Source: Sphingobacteriales bacterium
GTDB lineage: Bacteria; Bacteroidota; Bacteroidia; Chitinophagales; Chitinophagaceae
Reading direction: 5' to 3'
DNA: 9,284 nt
Assembly (NCBI GenBank): GCA_023251215.1
Contig: JAHEZF010000050.1
Span: 1-9,284 of the forward strand
The translations under genes and the position numbers were made by a program. The notes beneath the pieces are model-generated. The model made no database searches and was not told where the DNA came from. It saw nothing but the letters and a program-made list of their open reading frames with translations. Shown in pieces: positions 1-7,407 of this stretch. Position 1 is the stretch's first letter, and each line of letters begins with the position of its first letter.

Positions 1-875
1 AATCTTTTACCAGCATCTTTTTTATGGTCAGCAAGAATTGAATTGATTTCTTCCTGGTTCAGAAAAGTAAAAATTTTGATCCATTTTTCTCCGTCTTCAT
101 CACTTGCATTCAGCCAGAATTGGTAAAATTTATAGGGCGAAGTTCGTTTTGCATCCAGCCAGATATTGCCTTCTTCGGTTTTGCCGAATTTTGTTCCATC
201 GGCTTTGGCTAATAGTTTACAGGTAAGGCCAAATGTTTCTACCCGGAGTTTTTTTCTTATTAATTCAGTGCCGGCGGTTATATTTCCCCATTGATCAGAA
301 CCACCCATTTGTATTTTGCAATTCTTATGCTGGTACAACCATAAAAAATCGTAAGCCTGCATTAAAATATAATTGAACTCGGTAAATGAAATATCCAGGT
401 CCTGGGCAAGCCTGTCTTTTATAAATCCCTTGCTTAATAAATAACTTACGGTGAGGTATTTTCCAGCTTCACGTAAAAATTCAATCGTGGTAATTCCTTT
501 GAACCAATCTGCATTATTAACCAGCAACGCAGCATTATCACTGTTTCCGAAATCAAGAAATTTTGATAATTGTTTTTTGATACAGGCCGCATTATAATTC
601 ACTTCATCCTCCGTTAATAATTTTCTTTCTTCTTTTTTTCCTGAAGGATCGCCGATTAAACCGGTAGCTCCGCCAACAAGAACAATCGGTTTATGTCCTG
701 CCAATTGAAAATGTTTCAATATCATGATCTGTACCAGGCTTCCTGCGTGCAAAGAATCGGCAGTGGGGTCGAAGCCAATATATGCTGCGGTCATTTCTTT
801 TGAAAGTTGTTCTTCAATGCCAGGCATAATATCCTGCAACATGGCTCTCCATCGTAGTTCTTCTATAAAGTTCAT
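1..875 (-). CDS. tyrS: Tyrosyl-tRNA synthetase, partial (C-terminus beyond the left edge)
   Basis: Class I aminoacyl-tRNA synthetase that activates tyrosine with ATP and charges tRNA-Tyr in the cytoplasm. The minus frame is open from an ATG at 873-875 to the left edge, giving 291 full codons. The N-terminus ([10 protein letters not shown]) has the usual look of Bacteroidota TyrRS. The nucleotide-binding signature follows GFDPTADSL as HAGS at residues 43-46, where HIGH or HxGH is usual. Further on are [12 protein letters not shown], the tyrosine-pocket region [11 protein letters not shown], the [10 protein letters not shown] block, and KFGKT at residues 229-233, the KMSKS-equivalent loop also seen as KFGKT in E. 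coli TyrS. The anticodon-binding and S4 domains lie outside the window. An in-frame TTG sits 12 nt upstream, but ATG gives the family-typical start. The gene is divergent from the porV2-like gene, and no T-box-like leader fits in the short upstream region. Confidence 0.96.
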   Translation of the reverse strand, partial: MNFIEELRWRAMLQDIMPGIEEQLSKEMTAAYIGFDPTADSLHAGSLVQIMILKHFQLAGHKPIVLVGGATGLIGDPSGKKEERKLLTEDEVNYNAACIKKQLSKFLDFGNSDNAALLVNNADWFKGITTIEFLREAGKYLTVSYLLSKGFIKDRLAQDLDISFTEFNYILMQAYDFLWLYQHKNCKIQMGGSDQWGNITAGTELIRKKLRVETFGLTCKLLAKADGTKFGKTEEGNIWLDAKRTSPYKFYQFWLNASDEDGEKWIKIFTFLNQEEINSILADHKKDAGKR

Positions 876-897
876 CGTCTTAATCAATGGGTTGGCG

Positions 898-905
898 CAA
901 AAGTA
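898..905 (-). promoter_or_regulatory. Probable -7 promoter element for tyrS (TACTTTTG)
   Basis: Read on the minus strand, the sequence is TACTTTTG, an exact match to the Bacteroidota -7 consensus TAnnTTTG. It lies 22 nt upstream of the tyrS ATG, so transcription would begin with a leader of roughly 15-20 nt. No TTG-type -33 element is seen at the usual spacing; the nearest TTG is about 30 nt upstream. The call therefore rests on the -7 match and its position only. Confidence 0.45.
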
Positions 906-1012
906 AGGCAGAAAGCTATTAGCATAGGCCTGATGCAATATTTTTCTAAATTGTTCGTTTTCAGTAGATAGCCTTTTTCCCCACCATACTATGTTTTTTG
1001 GGGGTTAAAGAT

Positions 1013-1020
1013 TAGTTTTA
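1013..1020 (+). promoter_or_regulatory. Weak candidate -7 element for the porV2-porU2 unit (TAGTTTTA)
   Basis: TAGTTTTA matches TAnnTTTG at all fixed positions but the last and lies about 60 nt upstream of the ATG at 1080. The nearest TTG (998-1000) is only 12 nt upstream, too close for a normal -33 element. A second imperfect match, TATGTTTT, lies at 990-997. A promoter must lie somewhere in 876-1079 if the rightward unit has its own, but this assignment is little better than a guess. Confidence 0.2.
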
Positions 1021-1079
1021 CACGCAGCACGACCCTTTGAAACACTGTCTTATTCAATTGCTTATTGAAAATTATCCGA

Positions 1080-2192
1080 ATGAAACCAATAAGAGTATAC
1101 CTGACCCTGCTGATTACTATTTTCTTTCTTAATGCTACTGCACAGTTCAGAAAGTATTCCAATGAATTTTTAAATATCGGAGCCGGCGCCCGTGGATTAG
1201 CTATGGGCAGCGCCCAGGTAGCATCGGTTACTGATGGTACTGCAGGTTACTGGAATCCTGCCGGCCTTGTAAGCATTAAAGATCATCCACAATTAAACCT
1301 GATGCATGCGGAATATTTTGCAGGTATCGGCAAGTATGATTACGCCAGCATTGCATTTCCTGCAGCAAATAACAAGAGAACCGTTGGCATTACAGGTTTA
1401 AGGTTTGCCGTAGATGATATTATGAATACGCTGTTTCTTGTTGAACCCGATGGCTCCATCAACTATAACAACATCCAGGCTTTTTCTTCTGCTGATTATG
1501 CATTCCTGTTTTCTTTTGCACAAAAATTAAAAGAAAGTACTGATAAGAATGTTCATTTTGGATTGAATGCAAAAGTTATTCATCGCAATGTGGGCAAGTT
1601 TGCCAAAGCCTGGGGTTTTGGTTTGGATGCCGGTCTGCAGATCATACATAACAATTGGAAGTTTGGAGTAACCGGCCGTGATATTACCAGCACATTCAAT
1701 GCCTGGTCATTTAATTTTAGCGAGAAAGAAAAAGAAGTTTTATACCTCACCAATAATGAAATTCCGGTAAAGTCAACCGAATTAACTGCGCCCCGGTTAG
1801 TGTTGGGTATAGCCCGTAATTTTAAGTTAGGAAAAAAATCAAGCCTGCTGGCCGAGGCTAATCTTGATTTGACGTTTGATGGGCAGCGCAATACATTAAT
1901 CAGCGCCGAACCGGTTAGTGCCGATCCAAAACTGGGACTTGAACTTAATGTAAACAATGTTTTTTTTCTGAGAGCAGGAATCAATAACTTTCAGAGAGCA
2001 TTGGCTGATGGCGACACAGTGAACCAGAAAAAAGTATGGATCTATCAGCCCAGCGCAGGTGCCGGGTTTCATATATCCAACGTAACAATTGATTACGCTT
2101 TTACAAATCTTGCTAACCAATCGAACCCATTGTTCACCCATGTTTTTTCTTTGCGGTTGAACCTGGTGAACGATAAAAAGAAAAATGATTGA
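1080..2192 (+). CDS. porV2: PorV/PorQ-family outer-membrane barrel, probably PorV2-type
   Basis: Predicted outer-membrane beta-barrel of the PorV/PorQ family (FadL-like fold), 370 residues. PorV in the studied T9SS shuttles CTD-bearing cargo to the surface attachment complex and holds the sortase PorU. Residues 1-21 form a signal peptide with likely cleavage after NATA, before QFRKYS. The family signature covers residues about 30-63: FLNIGAGARGLAMGSAQVAS, then DGTAGYWNPAGL. The rest is made of alternating, aromatic-rich strands, ending in a terminal strand around HVFSLRLNL and a short basic tail. I chose the ATG at 1080 because it gives a clean Lys-then-hydrophobic signal peptide; an in-frame TTG at 1065 would only add five residues. 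The peptidase gene follows after 28 nt on the same strand, so co-transcription is likely. The motif differs from what I recall of canonical PorV (LptO), which is why I prefer the PorV2 name. The family call is firm; the subtype is inferred from the neighbour. Confidence 0.82.
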   Translation: MKPIRVYLTLLITIFFLNATAQFRKYSNEFLNIGAGARGLAMGSAQVASVTDGTAGYWNPAGLVSIKDHPQLNLMHAEYFAGIGKYDYASIAFPAANNKRTVGITGLRFAVDDIMNTLFLVEPDGSINYNNIQAFSSADYAFLFSFAQKLKESTDKNVHFGLNAKVIHRNVGKFAKAWGFGLDAGLQIIHNNWKFGVTGRDITSTFNAWSFNFSEKEKEVLYLTNNEIPVKSTELTAPRLVLGIARNFKLGKKSSLLAEANLDLTFDGQRNTLISAEPVSADPKLGLELNVNNVFFLRAGINNFQRALADGDTVNQKKVWIYQPSAGAGFHISNVTIDYAFTNLANQSNPLFTHVFSLRLNLVNDKKKND

Positions 2193-2220
2193 TCCGTACA
2201 TATTTTAATAAACGCTTATC

Positions 2221-5200
2221 ATGAAAAGAATTATACTCCTGTTGCTGATTTTTACAAACCTGTATGCCCAATCGCAGGTTTATAATAATGAGTGGATAAA
2301 TTACAGCCAAACCTATTATAAGTTCAAAATAAGAGCAAACACTACCAGCCTGCATCATATTGCACAGCCGGTTCTTGCAGCAAATGGTTTAGGTAATGTT
2401 CCCGCTGAACAATTTCAATTATGGAGAGATGGTCAGCAAGTACCTATTTATACTTCTGTTCAGACAGGGTTGATGGGTAGCAGCGATTATATTGAGTTTT
2501 GGGGTGAAGATAATGATGGCAAGATGGATAATGCCTTATATCGCCAGGCAGATTTTCAATTAAACGACCATTCCAGTTTGCTGACTGATTCAGCCGTTTA
2601 TTTTCTTACTTCAAATCCATCGGGTGCCAACCTGAGATTAGTACCCACTGTTAATAATGTAGCAGGCAATTCACTTCCGGTTGAACCGTATTTTATTCAT
2701 ACTGTAGGAAGATATTTTAAGGATAAAATAAATCCTGGTTATGCAGCAGTGGTTGGGGAATACGTATATGCTTCGGATTATGACCCGGGAGAAGGCTGGA
2801 CCTCTCTTGACATAAATCCCGGTTTTACTTATACCACATCTTTTTTGAATCTGAATATTTATACCGGGCCGGCCCCACAGCCAGTCTTTAAAATCAATGC
2901 TACAGGAAATGCAATAAATCCAAGAAATTTTTTGGTCAGGATAAATGGTGATTCGATCGCCAGGATAATTATGGATTATTTTGACTATGTAAAAGCTGTT
3001 GTCCCGGTAAATTTATCACTGATCAGCGGAGGTACCGCCAATATCTCTGTTCTCAATCAAGCAGGAGATCCTACCGACAGGATGGCGATGGCCCAGATTG
3101 AACTTGTTTATCCGCATCAATTCAATTTTGAAAGTGCCCGGAGATTTTATTTTGAATTGCCGGCAAATGCCAATGGCAACTACCTGGAAATTTCCAATTT
3201 TAATTACAATGGAGTGGCACCTGTATTGTTTGATATTACAAATGGTAAAAGATATATTGGCGACATTACAAATCCCTCATTGATAAAATTTGCATTATTG
3301 CCATCAGCAGTTAACCGTAAACTGGTGTTACTAGCCATTGATCCCGGTAATGTGGATAATGTTTCCAGTCTTCAACAGAGAAATTTTGTGAATTTTTCTC
3401 AGGCTGCCAACCAGGGCAATTACCTGATCATTTCAAATCCGCTATTAACCGCCGGAGCAAATGGTAGCAACCCGGTTGAAGATTTCAGGGCTTACCGTAG
3501 TTCTTCAGCAGGGGGATCCTATAATGCAAAAATTTATATGATTGATGAACTGGTTGACCAGTTTGCATTTGGCATAAGAAAACATCCTTTATCCATCCGC
3601 AATTTTTTATGGTGGGCAAGGGCCAATTTTACTTCACCTGTTAAAGATGTATTTTTAATAGGGAAGGGTGTTACATATAATCAATACAGGTTACAGGAAG
3701 GTACTTCCGATATAGAACAACTTTGTCTTGTACCTACCTTCGGACAACCGGCGTCAGATAATTTGCTTTCGGCTAATCCGGGTACTGCACTTCCACTTAC
3801 ACCCATTGGCCGGCTTTCTGTTATAACACCGGGTGAGTTGGCTGACTATCTTGTCAAAGTAATTCAATATGAGCAGGCGCAGGCCTCCACATCACCATTC
3901 ATACAGGATAAAGCATGGATGAAAAATGTAGTGCATGTGGTAGGCGCCAGCGATCCTGGACTTCAGTATATTCTTGATACATACATGACAAGCTACAAGA
4001 ATATTATTCAGGATACTTTGTACGGAGGATATGTGAGTACATTCAGTAAAACTTCGGCCGAAGCTGTGCAGCAGGCTAATGCTGCCCGGATAGCTGCTTT
4101 GTTCCAGGAAGGGATCGGTCTTATAACATATTATGGACACTCGTCTGCCACCACGCTGGAGTTTAACCTGGATAACCCAGATAACTACAATAATACGGGC
4201 AAGTATCCGGTTATGATCACGTTGGGATGTAATGCAGGTAATTTTTACAATTACAACCCCATCAGGTTTATTGCAAAAGAAACCCTTTCTGAAAAATATG
4301 TTCTGGCTCCGCAAAAAGGTACTATTGCGTTCATCGCCAGTACGCATTTTGGCATAGTTCACTATCTGGATGTTCTTAACAGCAGGACTTATACTGCTAT
4401 GGCTACAACGAAGTATGGAAAGACGCTGGGTGAAATAATGGTTGAAACTATTACCCAGGTATTTAACCTGACCACTCAAAACGATTTTTATGCAAGATTT
4501 CATAACGAACAGACAACCATTCACGGAGACCCTGCTCTGAAAATGAACAGCTTTACCAAGCCAGATTATGTTATCGAGGATCCGCTGGTTAAAGTAACCC
4601 CTCCTTTCATTTCAGTAGCGGAAACACAATTTAGGGTGGACGCTAAATTCATGAATATCGGGAAAGCAACGAATAATAATATTGTAGTAGAGCTTAAAAG
4701 AACTTATCCCAATCTGACTACCGAAGTTATAAGACGGGATACGATCCCGGGCATACGGTTTATTGATTCATTAACTTATACTTTACCAATTATTGCAACA
4801 AGAGATAAAGGCCTGAACAAAATAACTATTACCCTTGATGCAGATAATACGGTTGATGAATTATACGAGAGCAATAATTCTGTGACAAAGGATGTTTTTA
4901 TATTTGAAGATGAGGCAAGACCTGTTTATCCCTACAATTATGCAATTGTAAACAGGCAGGGTATTAAACTCCTCGCCTCCACCGCCAATCCTTTCAGTCT
5001 TTCCAAGCAATACAAAATGGAATTGGATACCACAGAATTTTTTAATTCTCCGTTTAAAGTAACAACTACAATTACCTCAACGGGTGGATTACTCGAATTT
5101 TCACCGGGTATCAGCTTTACTGACAGTACTGTTTATTACTGGCGGGTGGCTCCTGTTCCTGTATCTGGCCAGCCAGTATGGAACATGGCTTCTTTTGTTT

Positions 5201-7284
5201 ATTTATCCAGCAGTGATTTTGGTTTTAGTCAATCTCATATATTTCAGCATTTCAAATCTTCATTAGAAAGAATGAAATTGGATTCGGCAACCCGGAGATG
5301 GATATATACAGATATTAACACCAATCTTTTTATCCGCAATGGTGTGTTTCCTACAGCTTGCGGTGCGGCAGCATGTCTTTCAATAGCCGTTAACGGAGAT
5401 CCATATATACGAAGTGTATGTGGTGTTTCGGGTATTATCTTTAATGTTTTTGACCCGATAACCATGAAGCCCTGGGTCAACACTCCGTACCCCGGCATGA
5501 GCCAATATGGTAGTGATCTTATGTGTGGTACATATCCCTCCACAAGGCAATATAATTTCCAGTATAATATTCTTGATACCAATAAACGCAGAAAGATTGT
5601 TGAATTTCTCGATCTGGTCCCTGACGGGCATTATGTGGTGGTAAGAAATATTTCAGGTACCGGTGTGTCTTCCAATACTTATGCAAGCGACTGGAAAGGC
5701 GATACCAGTTACCTCGGTTCTGGTAATTCCATGTATCACAGGATGTTTGCACAGGGATTTACTGATATTGATTCGTTTTACAAGCCAAGAGCTTTTGCTT
5801 TTGTATATAGAAAGAACAGGAGAACTACATTTATACCCCGTTCTGTTTTTACCCAGGACATTGGTGACAATCTCACTTTATCTGTGGAATGCCCTTCATC
5901 CGATACACTTGGTTTTATGAATTCGGTAAAATTTGGACCGGCAAAAGCATGGAAGCAAGTCAAGTGGAGTGGCAGCGGAGAGGTTACACCTGGAGATATA
6001 CCTACTTTAGATGTAATCGGTATCACAAACAGCGGGGCAGAAACAACCCTGTTCAGTAATCTGAATACTGGTCAGCAGGACTTTAATATATCTTCAATTG
6101 ATGCCAGTTTCTATCGTTATGTAAAACTCAGATTAAGAACCCAGGACTCCATCCATTTCACACCATACCAGTTGCGATACTGGCTGGTAACCTATGATCC
6201 TGTTCCGGAAGGCGCCATTGCCCCGAATATTTATCTGAAAACAAAGGATACTGTTGAAGTGGGAGAACCGATTGACTTTAAAGTAGCTTTTAAAAACATC
6301 AGTGATGCTGCTTTTGACAGTTTAAAAGTGAAAATGGTGATTACCGACCGGAATAATGTTCCCCATATCATACCTATACCACGGCGAAGACCATTGCCCG
6401 TCAACGATACTTTGCACCTCGCATCGTTAATCAGCACGGGAACTCTTTCCGGCATCAATACCATGTATGTGGAAGCTAATCCGGATAATGACCAGCCGGA
6501 ACAATATCATTTCAACAATTTTGCTTACAGGAATTTTTATGTAAAACCAGATAGCCTTAACCCATTGCTTGATGTTACATTCGATGGTGTACATATATTG
6601 AACAGAGATATTGTTTCTTCCAAACCGGATATCATTGTAAAATTGAAGGACGAAGCCAAATGGGCAATACTGGATGATACCAGTCTTCTTACCCTTAAAG
6701 TAAAATTCCCGAACGGGACCATAAAACGATATTTCTTCAGTAATGACACATTGCGGTTTACCCCCGCAGGCCAGGCGCCCAATCCTGATAATACGGCTAC
6801 TATTAATTTCAAACCTTATTTCCCGGTTGACGGAGAATATGAACTTATTGTAACAGGTAAGGATAAGAGCAACAACGCTGCTGGTAATATTGAATATCGT
6901 GTAGCTTTCCAGGTTATCAACAAACCAATGATCTCGAACATGCTGAACTATCCGAATCCATTTACTTCCTCAACCGCTTTCGTATTTACTATAACAGGAA
7001 CTGAGGTACCGCAAAATATCAAGATCGAGATCATGACCATTACAGGTAAAATTGTAAGAGAGATTACGAAGAATGAATTGGGTCCGCTGCATATTGGCCG
7101 AAACATTACTGAATTCAAATGGGACGGTACCGATCAGTATGGACAAAAACTGGGCAATGGCATTTACCTGTACCGGATGGTTACCAACCTGAATGGTAAG
7201 AACCTTGACAAATACAAAGCGGAAAATGACAATACGGACAAGTATTTTAACAAGGGCTACGGGAAAATGGTGCTGATAAGATAA
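2221..7284 (+). CDS. porU2: C25-family (gingipain-like) peptidase, putative T9SS sortase PorU2
   Basis: Large secreted cysteine peptidase of 1687 residues, well beyond the roughly 1150 of P. gingivalis PorU. PorU removes C-terminal sorting domains from T9SS cargo and joins the cargo to surface lipopolysaccharide; the same role here is inferred. Order of parts: signal peptide 1-16 (LYA, then QSQ); beta-rich N-terminal region 20-395; C25 catalytic domain about 398-775, with His640 in YYGHSS, Cys670 in ITLGCNAGN and the closing GDPAL at 769-773; CARDB-like domain about 790-895; Fn3-like domain about 905-1000 (YYWRV); ILEI/PANDER-like domain about 1045-1198 with Cys1047, 1052, 1067 and 1102; beta-sandwich about 1215-1330; second CARDB-like domain about 1335-1443; Ig-like domain about 1447-1568 (DVTFDGVHIL); FlgD-like/T9SS C-terminal domain about 1576-1687 (NYPNPF, TGK, WDGTDQYG, NGIYLY). 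The frame is intact and both catalytic residues are present, so an active enzyme is expected. It sits 28 nt after the PorV-family gene and ends at a strong terminator. Domain edges are estimates by eye. Confidence 0.87.
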   Translation: MKRIILLLLIFTNLYAQSQVYNNEWINYSQTYYKFKIRANTTSLHHIAQPVLAANGLGNVPAEQFQLWRDGQQVPIYTSVQTGLMGSSDYIEFWGEDNDGKMDNALYRQADFQLNDHSSLLTDSAVYFLTSNPSGANLRLVPTVNNVAGNSLPVEPYFIHTVGRYFKDKINPGYAAVVGEYVYASDYDPGEGWTSLDINPGFTYTTSFLNLNIYTGPAPQPVFKINATGNAINPRNFLVRINGDSIARIIMDYFDYVKAVVPVNLSLISGGTANISVLNQAGDPTDRMAMAQIELVYPHQFNFESARRFYFELPANANGNYLEISNFNYNGVAPVLFDITNGKRYIGDITNPSLIKFALLPSAVNRKLVLLAIDPGNVDNVSSLQQRNFVNFSQAANQGNYLIISNPLLTAGANGSNPVEDFRAYRSSSAGGSYNAKIYMIDELVDQFAFGIRKHPLSIRNFLWWARANFTSPVKDVFLIGKGVTYNQYRLQEGTSDIEQLCLVPTFGQPASDNLLSANPGTALPLTPIGRLSVITPGELADYLVKVIQYEQAQASTSPFIQDKAWMKNVVHVVGASDPGLQYILDTYMTSYKNIIQDTLYGGYVSTFSKTSAEAVQQANAARIAALFQEGIGLITYYGHSSATTLEFNLDNPDNYNNTGKYPVMITLGCNAGNFYNYNPIRFIAKETLSEKYVLAPQKGTIAFIASTHFGIVHYLDVLNSRTYTAMATTKYGKTLGEIMVETITQVFNLTTQNDFYARFHNEQTTIHGDPALKMNSFTKPDYVIEDPLVKVTPPFISVAETQFRVDAKFMNIGKATNNNIVVELKRTYPNLTTEVIRRDTIPGIRFIDSLTYTLPIIATRDKGLNKITITLDADNTVDELYESNNSVTKDVFIFEDEARPVYPYNYAIVNRQGIKLLASTANPFSLSKQYKMELDTTEFFNSPFKVTTTITSTGGLLEFSPGISFTDSTVYYWRVAPVPVSGQPVWNMASFVYLSSSDFGFSQSHIFQHFKSSLERMKLDSATRRWIYTDINTNLFIRNGVFPTACGAAACLSIAVNGDPYIRSVCGVSGIIFNVFDPITMKPWVNTPYPGMSQYGSDLMCGTYPSTRQYNFQYNILDTNKRRKIVEFLDLVPDGHYVVVRNISGTGVSSNTYASDWKGDTSYLGSGNSMYHRMFAQGFTDIDSFYKPRAFAFVYRKNRRTTFIPRSVFTQDIGDNLTLSVECPSSDTLGFMNSVKFGPAKAWKQVKWSGSGEVTPGDIPTLDVIGITNSGAETTLFSNLNTGQQDFNISSIDASFYRYVKLRLRTQDSIHFTPYQLRYWLVTYDPVPEGAIAPNIYLKTKDTVEVGEPIDFKVAFKNISDAAFDSLKVKMVITDRNNVPHIIPIPRRRPLPVNDTLHLASLISTGTLSGINTMYVEANPDNDQPEQYHFNNFAYRNFYVKPDSLNPLLDVTFDGVHILNRDIVSSKPDIIVKLKDEAKWAILDDTSLLTLKVKFPNGTIKRYFFSNDTLRFTPAGQAPNPDNTATINFKPYFPVDGEYELIVTGKDKSNNAAGNIEYRVAFQVINKPMISNMLNYPNPFTSSTAFVFTITGTEVPQNIKIEIMTITGKIVREITKNELGPLHIGRNITEFKWDGTDQYGQKLGNGIYLYRMVTNLNGKNLDKYKAENDNTDKYFNKGYGKMVLIR

Positions 7285-7316
7285 AAAAGTAAATTCCAAA
7301 TAGCAAGTAACAAATG

Positions 7317-7344
7317 AATCCCGGTATTTTATCGGGATTTTTTT
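7317..7344 (+). terminator. Intrinsic terminator after the peptidase gene
   Basis: A 10-bp stem (arms 7317-7326 and 7330-7339, AATCCCGGTA with TATCGGGATT, one G-T wobble) closes a TTT loop. A T run extends to 7344. It begins 32 nt after the peptidase stop codon. The T tract lies only on the plus-strand 3' side, so it should end the rightward transcript and not the convergent leftward one. Confidence 0.85.
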
Positions 7345-7377
7345 GTTTCGGTTCCCGTAAGCTGAACTAAATGTTGA

Positions 7378-7407
7378 AGTATTGGTTTTACAGGCCAGGT
7401 CAATACT
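7378..7407 (-). repeat. Small inverted repeat at the end of the sulfatase-like gene
   Basis: AGTATTG at 7378-7384 is mirrored by CAATACT at 7401-7407, a 7-bp stem with a 16-nt spacer. It overlaps the stop codon (7406-7408) of the leftward gene. On the minus strand it is not followed by a T run, so it is a poor intrinsic terminator. It could protect the 3' end of the mRNA or be chance. Confidence 0.25.

Noticed and set aside
724..906. Plus-strand 60-codon frame
   Set aside because: It is antisense to the start of tyrS, where the conserved TyrRS motifs lie, and shows no protein-like features.
1065..1079. TTG start giving a five-residue longer PorV-family protein
   Set aside because: The ATG at 1080 begins a standard signal peptide; the extra residues add nothing and TTG starts are less common.
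876..1079. Possible riboswitch or T-box leader in the divergent intergenic region
   Set aside because: No T-box core, long stem or terminator-antiterminator pair is visible, and the likely tyrS leader is under 25 nt.
3892..4524. Minus-strand 210-codon frame
   Set aside because: It is antisense to the conserved C25 catalytic domain, including His640 and Cys670; nothing recognisable is seen in its protein.
5084..5266. Plus-strand 60-codon frame that reads as a very hydrophobic peptide
   Set aside because: It lies wholly inside the peptidase gene in another frame. The hydrophobicity follows from T-rich second positions, and no start signal supports it.
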